64,000 nt of DNA, from positions 1-64,000 of the forward strand of contig NZ_FNAV01000002.1 in the NCBI RefSeq assembly GCF_900102075.1. The letters run 5' to 3'. This document shows, in pieces, positions 22,462 to 33,706 of the stretch. The position numbers and the translations under genes are program-made. The stretch is from Salipiger thiooxidans. Its GTDB lineage: Bacteria > Pseudomonadota > Alphaproteobacteria > Rhodobacterales > Rhodobacteraceae. The number at the start of each line of letters is the position of its first letter. Position 1 is the stretch's first letter. The notes beneath the pieces are model-generated. The model worked only from the letters and a program-made list of their open reading frames with translations, made no database searches and was not told the DNA's origin.

Positions 22462-24279
22462 ATGGACCTTCGCAACATCGCGATCATCGCCCACGTGGAC
22501 CACGGCAAGACCACCCTCGTCGACGAACTCCTCAAACAGTCCGGCGCGTTCCGCGAGAACCAGGCCGTGGCCGAGCGCGCGATGGACAGCAACGACCTCG
22601 AGCGCGAGCGCGGCATCACCATCTTCGCCAAGCCGACCTCGGTCGAGTGGAAGGGCACGCGCATCAACATCGTGGACACCCCCGGCCACGCCGACTTCGG
22701 CGGCGAGGTCGAGCGCATCCTGAGCATGGTGGACGGCGTGGTGCTGCTGGTGGACGCGGCCGAGGGCCCGATGCCGCAGACCAAGTTCGTGACCTCCAAG
22801 GCGCTGCGCCTCGGCCTGCGCCCGATTGTGGTTCTGAACAAGGTCGACAAGCCCGACGCCGAGCCCGACCGCGCGCTCGACGAATGCTTCGACCTCTTCG
22901 CCTCGCTCGACGCGAACGAAGACCAGCTCGACTTCCCGCACATGTACGCCTCGGGCCGCAACGGCTGGGCCGATGCCGAGCTCGACGGGCCGCGCAAGGA
23001 TCTCTCGGCGCTGTTCAACCTCATCGTGAACCACGTGCCGGCGCCGAAGCAGATCAAGCACCAGGACGACGACTTCCGGATGCTGGCCACCACGCTGGGC
23101 TCGGATCCCTTCGTCGGCCGCCTGCTGACCGGCCGCATCGAGACCGGCCGCGTCAAGGTCGGCCAGACGGTGCAGGCGATCAGCCGCATCGGCCAGAAGA
23201 TCGAGCAGTTCCGCGTCACCCGCGTGCAGGCCTTCCGCGGCCTCGCCCAGGCCGACATCGACGAGGGCCTCGCGGGCGACATCGTCAGCCTCGCCGGCAT
23301 GTCGAAGGCCACCGTGGCCGACACCATCTGCGCACTGGCCGTGGAGACGCCGCTCGACGCCCAGCCCATCGACCCGCCGACCATCACCGTGACCTTCGGC
23401 ATCAACGACAGCCCGCTGGCCGGCCGTGACGGCAAGAAGGTACAGTCGCGCGTGATCCGCGAGCGCCTGATGAAGGAGGCCGAGGGCAACGTCGCGATCA
23501 AGATCAAGGACACCCCCGGCGGCGAGGCTTTCGAGGTCTCCGGCCGCGGCGAACTCCAGATGGGCGTGCTCATCGAGAACATGCGCCGCGAGGGCTTCGA
23601 GCTCAGCATCTCGCGCCCGCAGGTGATCATGAAGGAAGAGAACGGCCAGCTCATGGAGCCGGTCGAGGAAGCCACCATCGACGTGGACGACGAATACTCG
23701 GGCGCGGTGATCGAGAAGCTGACCGGCGTGCGCAAGGGCGACCTCGTCGAGATGCGCCAGGCGGGCGCGGGCAAGACCCGGATCATCGCCCACGTGCCGT
23801 CGCGCGGCCTGATCGGCTACCACGGCGAGTTCCTCACCGACACCCGCGGCACCGGCGTGCTGAACCGCGTGTTCCATGGCTGGGTCCCGCACAAGGGCCC
23901 GATCGAGGGCCGTCGCGCCGGCGTGCTGATCTCGATGGAGAACGGCGAGGCCGTGGCCTACGCGCTGTGGAACCTCGAGGACCGCGGCAAGATGTTCCTC
24001 GGCGCCCAGGCCCCGGTCTACCAGGGCATGATCATCGGCGAGCACAGCCGTGACAACGACCTCGAGGTGAACCCGCTCAAGGGCAAGAAGCTCACCAACG
24101 TGCGCGCCTCCGGCACCGACGAAGCGGTGCGCCTGACCACGCCGATCACCCTGTCGCTGGAAGAGGCCATCGCCTACATCAACGACGACGAGCTGGTCGA
24201 GGTCACCCCGAACGCCATCCGCCTCCGCAAGCGCTACCTCGACCCGCACGAGCGCAAGCGCATGTCGAAGCAGCCGTAA
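22462..24279 (+). CDS. typA: Ribosome-associated GTPase TypA/BipA
   Basis: 605 aa, full length. GTPase motifs AHVDHGKTT (G1), [10 protein letters not shown] (G2), [10 protein letters not shown] (G3) and LNKVDKPDA (G4) are followed by EF-G-like domains and the BipA-specific C-terminal region ([19 protein letters not shown]). It assists 50S subunit assembly and stress adaptation. Single gene followed by its own terminator. Confidence 0.96.
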   Translation: MDLRNIAIIAHVDHGKTTLVDELLKQSGAFRENQAVAERAMDSNDLERERGITIFAKPTSVEWKGTRINIVDTPGHADFGGEVERILSMVDGVVLLVDAAEGPMPQTKFVTSKALRLGLRPIVVLNKVDKPDAEPDRALDECFDLFASLDANEDQLDFPHMYASGRNGWADAELDGPRKDLSALFNLIVNHVPAPKQIKHQDDDFRMLATTLGSDPFVGRLLTGRIETGRVKVGQTVQAISRIGQKIEQFRVTRVQAFRGLAQADIDEGLAGDIVSLAGMSKATVADTICALAVETPLDAQPIDPPTITVTFGINDSPLAGRDGKKVQSRVIRERLMKEAEGNVAIKIKDTPGGEAFEVSGRGELQMGVLIENMRREGFELSISRPQVIMKEENGQLMEPVEEATIDVDDEYSGAVIEKLTGVRKGDLVEMRQAGAGKTRIIAHVPSRGLIGYHGEFLTDTRGTGVLNRVFHGWVPHKGPIEGRRAGVLISMENGEAVAYALWNLEDRGKMFLGAQAPVYQGMIIGEHSRDNDLEVNPLKGKKLTNVRASGTDEAVRLTTPITLSLEEAIAYINDDELVEVTPNAIRLRKRYLDPHERKRMSKQP

Positions 24280-24300
24280 GCGGCCGACACAGTCACAGGG

Positions 24301-24337
24301 AAACGCCCGACGCCCCCGCGCCGGGCGTTTTCCTTTT
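24301..24337 (+). terminator. Intrinsic terminator of typA
   Basis: AAACGCCCG … CGGGCGTTT stem (9 bp, 12-nt loop) followed by TTCCTTTT, 22 bases after the typA stop. Confidence 0.85.
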
Positions 24338-24743
24338 CCCGCCCCCTCTTCTGGTCTCCGACGCCGCACGCGACCAATTCCGGGACACCACCGACACGGA
24401 AATCCGACGACAGACAAAGCGCCACACGCCGCGAAAAACAGCACGCCCCGCCCAGTCCGGGTCCATCTTCATCTTGCCAAATAAACTCCGGGGGAGTCGC
24501 GCGAAGCGCGACGGGGGCAGCGCCCCTCCTCCGTCACTGCCCGCAGATCCAGTACGTACGCCTGCGCGCGGCCAGATCCCGATAGCACGGGACAGCAAGG
24601 CGCGATTGCACCGGGGACAGCACAGCACGCCCCGTCGGAACCGTCACATCGCCCCGGTCATGGGCGTGTCGGGGACCGGACCTTCCCACACACCCGGCAG
24701 AGGCACCCGGCGGCGGACACCCGGCCCACCGCCGTCCGTCAGC
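24338..24743. other. Non-coding gap between typA and the convergent esterase gene
   Basis: No supported gene. It contains the gene-end repeat at 24464-24535 and otherwise GC-rich DNA without clear signals. Confidence 0.6.
24464..24535. repeat. Dispersed gene-end repeat, copy 1
   Basis: CATCTTCATCTTGCCAAATA then AACTCCGGGGG, followed by a GTCGCGCGAAGCGCGAC hairpin and CCCC-rich sequence. Shares its core with the elements at 55727-55794 and 62763-62790. Confidence 0.7.
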
Positions 24744-25409
24744 TCAGAACCCGCACTTGTCGCGCAGGAAGGCCAGCGCCACGCCGAGCCCGTCGGGCGC
24801 GATGCCGTGGGCGGTGCCCTTCTGGATGTGGGCGTAGACCTCCTTCCAGCCGGCGCCCTGCAGGGCCTCGGCGGCGGCGGGCAGCGACTCGGGCGGCACC
24901 ACGTCGTCCTGATCGCCGTGCACCAGCAGGATCTGCGGCCGCGAGACCAGTTCGTCGGCCAGAAGCTCCGGCTGCAGCAGGCGCCCGGAGAAGGCCACCA
25001 CGCCGGCGAATTCGTCCTCGCGGCGCGGCGCCACGTGCAGGGCCATCATCGTGCCCTGGCTGAACCCGAAGAGCGCCACCTGTTCCGGCAGCAGGTCCTC
25101 GTCGACCATCAGCGCATCGAGAAAGGCGTTCAGATCCTCGACCGCGCGGCCCATGCCCTGCATGCTCTCCTCTTCCGAGGAGCCGTCGATCCACGGGATC
25201 GGGAACCACTGGAAGCCGAAGGGGGCGCCGGCGCAGGCCTCGGGCGCGTCGGGCGCGACGAAGAGCGTATCCGGCAGGTGCTCTCCCATCGGGTCCGCGA
25301 GCCCCAGCAGGTCGGCGCCATTGGCGCCATAGCCGTGAAGGAAGACGACGCAGGAGCGGGTCTCGCCCGAGACGGGCTCCCTGCGGCCGGTGTTCAGAAC
25401 GCGGGTCAT
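24744..25409 (-). CDS. Phospholipase/carboxylesterase (alpha/beta hydrolase)
   Basis: 221 aa from ATG 25409, AGGGG upstream. VVFLHGYGANGADLL carries the oxyanion-hole HGYG; GFSQGTMMAL is the nucleophile elbow with catalytic Ser; VHGDQDDVVPPES and GTAHGIAPDG provide Asp and His. This is the YpfH/PF02230 type, cytoplasmic, acting on short esters. Overlaps the glycosylase gene upstream by ATGA. Confidence 0.9.
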   Translation of the reverse strand: MTRVLNTGRREPVSGETRSCVVFLHGYGANGADLLGLADPMGEHLPDTLFVAPDAPEACAGAPFGFQWFPIPWIDGSSEEESMQGMGRAVEDLNAFLDALMVDEDLLPEQVALFGFSQGTMMALHVAPRREDEFAGVVAFSGRLLQPELLADELVSRPQILLVHGDQDDVVPPESLPAAAEALQGAGWKEVYAHIQKGTAHGIAPDGLGVALAFLRDKCGF

Positions 25410-26035
25410 GCGATCCCCTCTCGCTGTTTCGCCACATGGTAGTAGGCCCAGAGGGCACGGGCCGCAACCGATCTCCACGGGCTCCAGGCCTCGGCCATCT
25501 CGCGCAGGGCGCGCTCCTTCGGGCGCTCCGGCAGGTCGAAGAGAAGCCGCGCGGATTCCTGCAGCGCGAGGTCGCCCGGCGCGAAGACATCCGCCCGCCC
25601 GAGCGAGAACATGGCGTAGATCTCGGCGGTCCAGATGCCGATGCCCTTCACCGCCACCAGCGTCTTCACCACCTCGTCGGTGGGCGCCAGCCGCAGCGCG
25701 TCGAAGTCGATCCCCGCCCCCGCCAGCGCCACCGCGTAGGAGGCCTTCTGCCGCGACAGACCGAGCGCGCGCAGCCCCTCCTCATCGGTCGCGCGGATCG
25801 CCCCGGGGCTGGTCATTCCCGCCGCTTCGAGCCGCGCCCAGATCGCCCGCGCCGAGGCCACGCTGACCTGCTGGCTGACGATGGCCGAGAGCAGCTGCCC
25901 GAAGCCGTCGGGCCGCCGCCGCAACGGCAATGGCCCGGTGAGCTCCAGCGCCCGGGCAAAGCGCGGCTCCGCCCCGCAGAGCCAGGTGACGCCCTCCGCG
26001 ACGCAGGCGTCGCTCTCGATGATCCGTCCTACCAC
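25406..26035 (-). CDS. DNA-3-methyladenine glycosylase (AlkA-type)
   Basis: 209 aa, HhH-GPD family. LLSAIVSQQVSVASARAIW is the N-terminal helix block; LVAVKGIGIWTAEIYAMF the helix-hairpin-helix, and RADVFAPGDLALQESAR holds the catalytic aspartate (PGDLAL). It removes alkylated bases at the start of base excision repair. Shorter than E. coli AlkA because the N-terminal domain is absent, as usual in this family. Upstream partner of the esterase in a two-gene operon. Confidence 0.9.
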   Translation of the reverse strand: MVGRIIESDACVAEGVTWLCGAEPRFARALELTGPLPLRRRPDGFGQLLSAIVSQQVSVASARAIWARLEAAGMTSPGAIRATDEEGLRALGLSRQKASYAVALAGAGIDFDALRLAPTDEVVKTLVAVKGIGIWTAEIYAMFSLGRADVFAPGDLALQESARLLFDLPERPKERALREMAEAWSPWRSVAARALWAYYHVAKQREGIA

Positions 26036-26149
26036 GTCCGGCCTTTCTTCTTTCCAGGTGCATGTCGTCCGGCAGGCTGCCGGTCAGCGCCAATCTGGCA
26101 CAGCTGCGGCCTCTTGCTCTACCCGGTTTCTGCGCCTACCCATGCAACC

Positions 26150-27364
26150 ATGACAGACGTTCAGGACAGCCGGGCCCGCCGCAACGTTGTGGTGCTGGTG
26201 ATGGCGCAGGCCCTTCTCGGCGCGCAGATGCCGATGATCTTCACCATCGCCGGGCTGGCAGGCCAGTCGCTGGCCTCGAACCCGTGTTTCGCGACGCTGC
26301 CGATCTCGATGATCGTGCTGGGCTCGATGTGCGCCGCCACGCCGGTCTCGGCCTTCATGCAGCGCTTCGGGCGCCGGGCGGGCTTTGCGCTCGGCACCAC
26401 CGGGGGCGCGCTGGGGGGCGCGATCGGGGCGCTCGGGCTCTACACCGCATCGTTCCCGCTGTTCCTCCTGGGCAGCCTGCTCACCGGCATCTACATGTCG
26501 GCGCAGGGCTTCTACCGCTTCGCCGCCGCCGACACCGCCTCCGACGCCTACCGGCCCAAGGCGATCTCGTATGTCATGGCGGGCGGGCTCGCCTCGGCGA
26601 TCATCGGCCCGCAGCTGGTGAAGCTCACCGCCGACGCCTTCGTGGTACCCTTCCTCGGCACCTATGCCGCTGTGATCGCGATCAACCTCGTGGGCGCGCT
26701 CCTCTTCCTCTTCCTCGACATCCCGCGCCCGCCGGTGCCCTCCGAGGACGCGCCGCGCGGCCGCAGCCGCCGCGAGCTCATCACCACTCCGGGCATCGCA
26801 GTGGCGGTGATCTGCGCCATGGTCAGCTACGCGCTGATGAACCTCGTGATGACCTCGACGCCGCTGGCGGTGGTGGGCTGCGGGTTCGAGACCGGCGACG
26901 CCGCCAACGTCGTGACCGCCCACGTGCTGGCGATGTACGTGCCGTCCTTCTTCACCGGCCACCTGATCGCCCGCTTCGGGGTCGAGAAGATCGTGGCACT
27001 GGGTCTCTTCATCCTCGCCTGCGCCGGCGGCGTGGCGCTGACCGGCGTCGAGCTGGAACAGTTCTTCCTGGCGCTGGTGCTGCTCGGGATCGGCTGGAAC
27101 TTCGGCTTCATCGGCGCGACCACGATGCTCGCCGCGTCGCACGCGCCCTACGAGCGGGGCCGCATGCAGGGCCTGAACGACCTGATTGTGTTTGGCGGCG
27201 TGACCATGGCCTCGCTGGCTTCGGGCGGGCTGATGAACTGCTCGGGCGGCAGCGCGCAAGAGGGCTGGACCGCGGTCAACATGGCGATGGCGCCGTTCCT
27301 GGTGCTTGCCGGCGGCGCGCTGATCTGGCTGATCCTGCGCCCCGAGGAGCAACCCGCGGAGTAA
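26150..27364 (+). CDS. Major facilitator superfamily transporter
   Basis: 404 aa from ATG 26150, about twelve membrane helices. Typical loop motif after helix 2 (SAFMQRFGRRAGFALGTTGG) and a central loop (RPPVPSEDAPRGRSRREL). Substrate unknown; this type is often annotated as YnfM/arabinose-efflux-like. The frame extends upstream only as a shadow over the glycosylase gene, so the later start is right. The start overlaps no other gene; a weak ribosome site precedes it. Confidence 0.85.
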   Translation: MTDVQDSRARRNVVVLVMAQALLGAQMPMIFTIAGLAGQSLASNPCFATLPISMIVLGSMCAATPVSAFMQRFGRRAGFALGTTGGALGGAIGALGLYTASFPLFLLGSLLTGIYMSAQGFYRFAAADTASDAYRPKAISYVMAGGLASAIIGPQLVKLTADAFVVPFLGTYAAVIAINLVGALLFLFLDIPRPPVPSEDAPRGRSRRELITTPGIAVAVICAMVSYALMNLVMTSTPLAVVGCGFETGDAANVVTAHVLAMYVPSFFTGHLIARFGVEKIVALGLFILACAGGVALTGVELEQFFLALVLLGIGWNFGFIGATTMLAASHAPYERGRMQGLNDLIVFGGVTMASLASGGLMNCSGGSAQEGWTAVNMAMAPFLVLAGGALIWLILRPEEQPAE

Positions 27365-27405
27365 CCCGCCCCCGGGGTGGTCAAAGCCCCCCGGAGGAGG
27401 GGCAT

Positions 27406-28182
27406 TCAGATCCGGCCCGTCGCCGCGGCCAGCATAAGCCCGGCGCGGCGGCGGAACTCCGAAAGCTCCAGCGCCCCCGCCGCCACCCGTCGGGGCTCGG
27501 CGGCCGCCTGCCGCAGCAGCGGACCCGCCTGCCATCCCGCAAGCAGCGCCGCCCGTGCCGGACGCGGCACGGCCCCCAGCCCCTTGCGGGCCGTGACGAG
27601 CCTTGCCAGCCCCTCGCGCGCCAGTGCCGCCACCGCCTCGGGGCGGCCGTCGACCAGCGGCACCCGGCCGTGGGATTCGAGCTCGGGCACCGCGCGCAGG
27701 AACTGCGCCAGCCCCGCGGCAAAGCCCGCATCGCGCGCCACCTCGGCCGGCATTCCCCCAAGCGCCCTGCCCGCAGCCAGCATCAGCCCGCCGGACGTTT
27801 CCTCGAGGTAGCGCGCCAGATGCGCCTCGTCCTCGAAGCCGTCGCGGTAGATGTCCCAGCGCCGCGCACCCACCAGCCGGTCGAGCGCCTCGGCACCCTC
27901 GGCGTCGAGCACGCGCGCAAGCGGCGACACCACCTCGTGGCGCCGCACCTGCCCGCCGCTGCGGATCTCGTCCAGCGCGTCGCGCCACCATTGCAGCCGC
28001 ATCTCTGCGATCATCGTCTCCTTCGTCACCCAGGGTGCGCGCGCGACCTCGAGGTTGAAGGCGTAGATCGGGAAAAGCACGACGCGCGCCGTCACCGGCG
28101 CCGCCATCGCCGCCGCGAAGCGGTCGGGGTCGCCGCGCTCGACGAGGCGGGCGCAGGCGGTCAGATCGTCATCGAAGTCCAT
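27406..28182 (-). CDS. Squalene/phytoene synthase family protein (NDUFAF6-like)
   Basis: 258 aa. PIYAFNLEVARAPWVTKETM, EMRLQWWRDALDEI and EETSGGLMLAAGRA follow the trans-prenyltransferase fold. However, the aspartate-rich DXXXD metal sites are incomplete (only WWRDALDE-like), as in NDUFAF6, which helps complex I assembly rather than making squalene. In alphaproteobacteria these proteins stand alone, as here, apart from carotenoid clusters. The role in complex I assembly is inferred. Confidence 0.78.
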   Translation of the reverse strand: MDFDDDLTACARLVERGDPDRFAAAMAAPVTARVVLFPIYAFNLEVARAPWVTKETMIAEMRLQWWRDALDEIRSGGQVRRHEVVSPLARVLDAEGAEALDRLVGARRWDIYRDGFEDEAHLARYLEETSGGLMLAAGRALGGMPAEVARDAGFAAGLAQFLRAVPELESHGRVPLVDGRPEAVAALAREGLARLVTARKGLGAVPRPARAALLAGWQAGPLLRQAAAEPRRVAAGALELSEFRRRAGLMLAAATGRI

Positions 28183-28221
28183 GTCCCTGCACCTATGCCG
28201 ATGCCGCGCGGTTGGAAAGGG

Positions 28222-28938
28222 TCAGCGCGGGCGCGCCAGCACCAGCTCGTAGGCGATGCGTTCGGGCGCCTGCCGCCAGAGCGCTCTCGCGCGCTCGGCA
28301 CCGTCGAGCACCGCGGCCATCTCCGGGGTCGCCCCCGGCCGCAGCGCCGCCGCCTCGCGCGCGAGGCTGTCGTAATAGGCCTGCCACGGCGCGCCGGTCA
28401 GCAGCCGCGTGGCGATGACCTCGAGGCCCGCCGCCCCGACCTGCCACCGCAGCGCCGCGCGGTCGGGGAGCCCGGGCTCGCCCGCCCAGAAGTCGCACAC
28501 CGCCTGCGGCTCGTCCCCGCCAAGGTACACGCCCTGCGAGAAGGCCACCGCCCCGCCCGGGGCCAGCGCCCCGCGCCAGCCGCGCAGCCCCTCGGTGACG
28601 CCGAGGAAATACATCGCACCCGCGGACCAGATCAGGTCCTAGGGCCCCGAGAGCGCCGCCATGTCGGCCACGGAGACCCGCGCATTGGGCAAGCCCCGAA
28701 GCCGCGCCTCGGCCGCCGCCACGAAGGCGGGGATCGCCTCGATCCCCTCCACCTCTCCGGAGGGCAGCTCCCGCGCCAGCGTCGCGCAATCGGCACCGGT
28801 GCCGCAGCCCGCGTCGCAGACCCGCACCGTGCCCTCGATCCCCAGCCTCTCCAGCGCCCAGAGCACGTCTCCGGCCAGCCCCGGCCCCTGCCGGTCGAGC
28901 CGTGCATAGAGCGTCACGAACCCGGGCGGCCGCGTCAT
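28222..28938 (-). pseudogene. Class I SAM-dependent methyltransferase interrupted by an amber codon
   Basis: One frame of 239 codons with a single TAG at 28641-28639. N-terminal part: VRVCDAGCGTGADCATLARE is the SAM-binding motif I and NARVSVADMAALSGP motif III. After the stop the frame continues as DLIWSAGAMYFLGV, so the expected sequence is GPYDLIWSAG with Tyr replaced by TAG, a one-base change. The downstream part could restart at ATG 28614 but would lack the cofactor site. Start overlaps the cimA stop. Either a recent loss or a sequencing error. Confidence 0.8.
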
Positions 28939-30560
28939 GCCTTGCCGGCCTCCCCGCAGTCGCGGATCAGCTTCCAGCGCACCGCGTCAAGCAGCGCCTC
29001 GAAGGAGGCGTCGACTATGTTGGCGCTCACGCCCACTGTCTGCCAGCGCCGCCCGGCGCCGTCCTGGCTGTCGATGATGACCCGCGTCACCGCCTCGGTG
29101 CCGCCCTGGGTGATGCGCACCTTGAAGTCGACGAGGCGCATGTCGTCGATCACCTCCTGATAGGGCCCGAGATCCTTGGCCAGCGCCTTGGCGAGCGCGT
29201 TCACCGGACCGCGGTCGTGGCCCTCGTTGTCGAGGCTGTCCGACACCGAGAGCTTCTTGTCGCCGTCGATGCGCACCACGACCACCGCCTCGGACAGCGA
29301 GACCATGCGGTCGTACTTGTTCTTGCGCCGCTCGATGGTCACCCGGTAGCGCTTGACCTCGAAGAAGTCCGGCAACCGCCCCAACTCCTCGCGCGCCAGC
29401 AGCTCGAAGCTCGCCTGCGCGGTGTCGTAGGTGTAGCCCTCGGCCTCGCGCGCCTTGATGGTCTCGAGGATCCGGGCCAGCGCCGGATCGCCTTTCCCGA
29501 CCTCGAGCCCCGCCTCGGCGAGCCGGCGGCGCAGGTTCGCCTGCCCGGCCTGGTTCGACATCGGGATGACGCGGCGGTTGCCCACCGCAGAAGGCGCGAT
29601 GTGCTCGTACGTCGAGGGGTCCTTGAGGATCGCGCTCGCGTGCAGGCCCGCCTTGTGGGCAAAGGCCGAGGACCCCACGTAGGGCGCCTGCCGCATCGGC
29701 ACGCGGTTCAGCACCTCGTCGAGCATCCGGCTGGTCTGGGTCAGCCCCTCCAGCGCCGCGCGGCTGACGCCGATGTCATAGGCGCTGGCATAGGGCTCCT
29801 TGAGCAGCAGCGTCGGGATCAGCGAGGTAAGGTTGGCGTTGCCACAGCGCTCGCCGAGGCCGTTGAGCGTGCCCTGCACCTGCCGCACGCCTGCGTCCAC
29901 CGCCGCCAGCGTCGCCGCCACCGCGTTCTCGGTGTCGTTGTGGGTGTGGATGCCGAGCCGGTCGCCGGGGATGCCGCCCGCGATGACCTGCTTGACGATG
30001 CCGTAGACCTCGTGCGGCAGCGTGCCGCCGTTGGTGTCGCAGAGCACGATCCAGCGCGCGCCAGCCTCGAACGCCGCCCGCAGGCACTCGAGCGCATAGG
30101 GCGCGTTCGCCTTCCAGCCGTCGAAGAAATGCTCCGCGTCGAACAGCGCCTCGCGGCCCTGCGCCACGATATGCGCGACCGAGGCGCGGATGTTCTCGAC
30201 GTTCTCCGGCAGTTCGATGCCAAGCGCCGCTGTGACGTGGTAGTCATGGGTCTTGCCGACGAGGCACACCGCCTGCGTCCCGGCGTTCAGAACCGCCGCC
30301 AGCACGTCGTCGTTCTCGGCCGAGCGCCCGGCCCGCTTGGTCATGCCGAAGGCGGTCATCACCGCGCGGGTGGCGCCGACCTCGTCGAAGAAGGCCGAAT
30401 CCGTGGGGTTCGCCCCCGGCCAGCCGCCCTCGATGTAATCCACCCCGAGCCCGTCGAGCGCCGCCGCGATGCGCAGCTTCTCGGCGGTCGAGAACTGCAC
30501 CCCCTGCGTCTGCTGCCCGTCGCGCAGCGTGGTGTCGTAGAGGTAAAGCTTCTCCGTCAT
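28935..30560 (-). CDS. cimA: (R)-citramalate synthase
   Basis: 541 aa from ATG 30560 (GAGGG 7 bases upstream; a GTG at 30566 lies too close to it). LYDTTLRDGQQTQGVQFS is the HMGL-like active-site motif and LGIHTHNDTENAVAATLA the metal-binding histidines; the C-terminal LeuA dimer domain (about 400-530) gives feedback control by isoleucine in relatives. It condenses pyruvate and acetyl-CoA to citramalate, giving a threonine-independent route to isoleucine. Full length. Confidence 0.9.
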   Translation of the reverse strand: MTEKLYLYDTTLRDGQQTQGVQFSTAEKLRIAAALDGLGVDYIEGGWPGANPTDSAFFDEVGATRAVMTAFGMTKRAGRSAENDDVLAAVLNAGTQAVCLVGKTHDYHVTAALGIELPENVENIRASVAHIVAQGREALFDAEHFFDGWKANAPYALECLRAAFEAGARWIVLCDTNGGTLPHEVYGIVKQVIAGGIPGDRLGIHTHNDTENAVAATLAAVDAGVRQVQGTLNGLGERCGNANLTSLIPTLLLKEPYASAYDIGVSRAALEGLTQTSRMLDEVLNRVPMRQAPYVGSSAFAHKAGLHASAILKDPSTYEHIAPSAVGNRRVIPMSNQAGQANLRRRLAEAGLEVGKGDPALARILETIKAREAEGYTYDTAQASFELLAREELGRLPDFFEVKRYRVTIERRKNKYDRMVSLSEAVVVVRIDGDKKLSVSDSLDNEGHDRGPVNALAKALAKDLGPYQEVIDDMRLVDFKVRITQGGTEAVTRVIIDSQDGAGRRWQTVGVSANIVDASFEALLDAVRWKLIRDCGEAGKA

Positions 30561-30584
30561 CTCCACGCCCTCGCATCCATTGGC

Positions 30585-30660
30585 ACGAAATATCCTCGGG
30601 GGGGCTCGGCTTGCCCGAGCGGGGGGCAGACAGCCCCCCTCCGGCGCCCGTCAGGGGCAC
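30585..30660. repeat. GC-rich gene-end element between cimA and cysS
   Basis: GAAATATCCTCGGGGGGGCT is followed by a GCTCGGCTTGCCCGAGC hairpin and a GGGGGGCAGACAGCCCCCCT hairpin. It resembles the CTCCGGGGG end of the dispersed repeat but lacks the ATCTTGCC part. Probably a related family or transcription end. Confidence 0.45.
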
Positions 30661-30672
30661 ATGCGCAGACGG

Positions 30673-32100
<1,428 letters not shown>

Positions 32101-32183
32101 GGCGCGCTCCTTCGCACGAAGATCGCGGCGGGATTAGCAACTCTACTTCTGGATTGGAATAGAAGACCGGCCCGCCGAAGAAT

Positions 32184-32760
32184 TCAGCAGGTAATGCAGC
32201 AGATCCGAATGAGGGTTGCTTGCGTGGTCATACGCCTCCCATACCGCGATCGGCCCCGTCCGTCCAGCATTTCGACAAGCCGGGTCACGGTGCGCAGGTT
32301 GCGTGCGGTGAGCGGGCAGCCGACGACCGCCTCGAGCCGCTGCGCCGGCTTCGAGCGCCCGAAGCCCCGGGCTTGAAAAGCCAGGCTATGCCACTGCCCA
32401 TCCCGGGACCGTCGCCTCGGCGCTGCGTGCCCGCGCGCGCGGTCGGGCGCGGGCGCGCCGACGAGGAAACCCGCGTGGGCGAGCCCCGGGCCGTCCGGTG
32501 TAAAGGGGTAATCGTCGCGGACGTGGCTCGGTCAGCACCAGCACGGGCATGTCGAGGCCCCTGGCGGCGCGGATCGCCTCGCGCAGCGCGCCGGCCTGCG
32601 CCTCGGGCTTGTCGTCGGCGTCGAAGACGAGGTTGCCGGAGGAGACGCAGCTCTCGACGTCGCGCCAGCCGAGCGTGTCGCAGAGCCCGCGCAGCTCCTT
32701 CATGGGCGGGGCATTGGCCCCGCCCATGTTGATCCCCCGCAGACGGGTGACACGGGTCAT
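32184..32760 (-). pseudogene. DUF1697 gene with a frameshift
   Basis: The N-terminal frame (MTRVTRLRGINMGGANAPPM, ESCVSSGNLVFDAD, LDMPVLVLTE) follows DUF1697 for 78 residues. It then runs into an arginine-proline shadow frame. In the frame one base away, from 32525, the family sequence resumes: HVRDDYPFTPDGPGLAHAGF and then FGRSKPAQRLEAVVGCPLTA, RNLRTVTRLVEML. One extra base (or two lost) near 32526 explains this. The middle PDRARGHAAPRRR looks degenerate too. Likely inactive. Confidence 0.75.
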
Positions 32761-32805
32761 GGGCGGCCTCCGTTCGCCGCCAGTGTCGCAGCGCGGGCCG
32801 GGACA

Positions 32806-33186
32806 TCAGGCGTAGCTGACGACCTCGAACTCCACGCCGTCGGGCCCGTCGAAGTAGAACCGCCGCCCGGGTTCGTAATCCGCGTGCTCGTGCGGGTGGA
32901 AGCCCGCCGCGCGCACCTTGTCCTCGGCCGCATCGAGATCGGGCACCACCACGCCGATGTGGTTCAACCCGCCCTGCCGCACGTAGCGCTCGGGCTTTTC
33001 GAGGGCTTTGCCCCCGGGGCAATAGAGCGCGAGGTAGTCGTCGTCGGTGCCGACATGGATGGACCAGCCATCGCCCATCGCAGCGCCCTCCCAGCGGATG
33101 CGCCAGCCGAAGAGGTCGCAGAGGATCCTGGCGGTGGCCTGGGGGTCGGGGACGGCGATGTTCACGTGTTCCAGCGTGGCGTTCAT
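32806..33186 (-). CDS. VOC (glyoxalase/dioxygenase fold) family protein
   Basis: 126 aa from ATG 33186 with GGAG upstream. LEHVNIAVPDPQATARILCD and LNHIGVVVPDLDAAEDKVRA are the paired VOC half-motifs with metal-ligand histidines, and DPDGVEFEV-type end (FDGPDGVEFEVVSYA) supplies the last glutamate. Small single-domain metalloenzyme; substrate unknown, could be a glyoxalase-like lyase. Confidence 0.82.
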   Translation of the reverse strand: MNATLEHVNIAVPDPQATARILCDLFGWRIRWEGAAMGDGWSIHVGTDDDYLALYCPGGKALEKPERYVRQGGLNHIGVVVPDLDAAEDKVRAAGFHPHEHADYEPGRRFYFDGPDGVEFEVVSYA

Positions 33187-33283
33187 TCGGGGCTCCTTTG
33201 CCTGTCTTGGGTTTGAACGGCACAAGCATCGGACCTCAAGTGCCATTGAGGTCAAACGAAAACTACAGAGGTCCTCCAGCCGG

Positions 33284-33514
33284 TTACGCGTTGCCCGCGC
33301 GAGGGCGGCGCACCGGCCAGACCTCGAACGGCCCCGCCGAGACCACCAGCGCACCTCCCGCGATCTCGAGGGGGTGCATGTGCTCGCCCGCGAGCGGCGC
33401 CGAGGTGACCGCGCCCACCTCCACCTTGGTCTGCATGAGGATGCCGACCCGCGCCGGGTCCAGCCGCACCGTTGCCCACATCAGCGCCGCCAGTGACAAC
33501 CCCCACCAGAGCAC
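33284..33514 (-). CDS. Small possible membrane-anchored protein
   Basis: 76 aa from GTG 33514. The N-terminus is a hydrophobic helix (LWWGLSLAALMWATV) preceded in frame by more hydrophobic and then basic codons, so the true start may be a non-standard codon further up. The C-terminal part (VSAGPFEVWPVRRP) is short. No family recognised; could be a spurious frame. Confidence 0.35.
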   Translation of the reverse strand: MLWWGLSLAALMWATVRLDPARVGILMQTKVEVGAVTSAPLAGEHMHPLEIAGGALVVSAGPFEVWPVRRPRAGNA

Positions 33515-33706
33515 GCCGCAGGCCAGCGCCAGAGCGCCCCGGTGACGGCCGCGATGGCGGTGGCGATATGCGCGATAGGGTCAGCTGGTCATGGCCTGAC
33601 CCTGGCAGAGCGGCGCCCGCGACCCAGATCGCCCGACGTGCAACGGGCGGGACCGGTGCCCCGATCCCGCCCGTGCGGTGGTACTGCCGAGGTTTCGGGC
33701 AGCGCC

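Noticed and set aside
22447-24444. 665-codon minus-strand open frame opposite typA, and similar long antisense frames (15746-17023, 35087-36451, 42871-44946)
   Set aside because: They are shadows of high-GC coding sequence: low-complexity in A, R, G, H, no motifs, no ribosome sites, and directly opposite genes with complete family motifs.
26062-29160. 1032-codon plus-strand open frame spanning an MFS gene and three minus-strand genes
   Set aside because: No protein features, crosses well-supported genes in other frames, and is explained by codon bias in a GC-rich genome.
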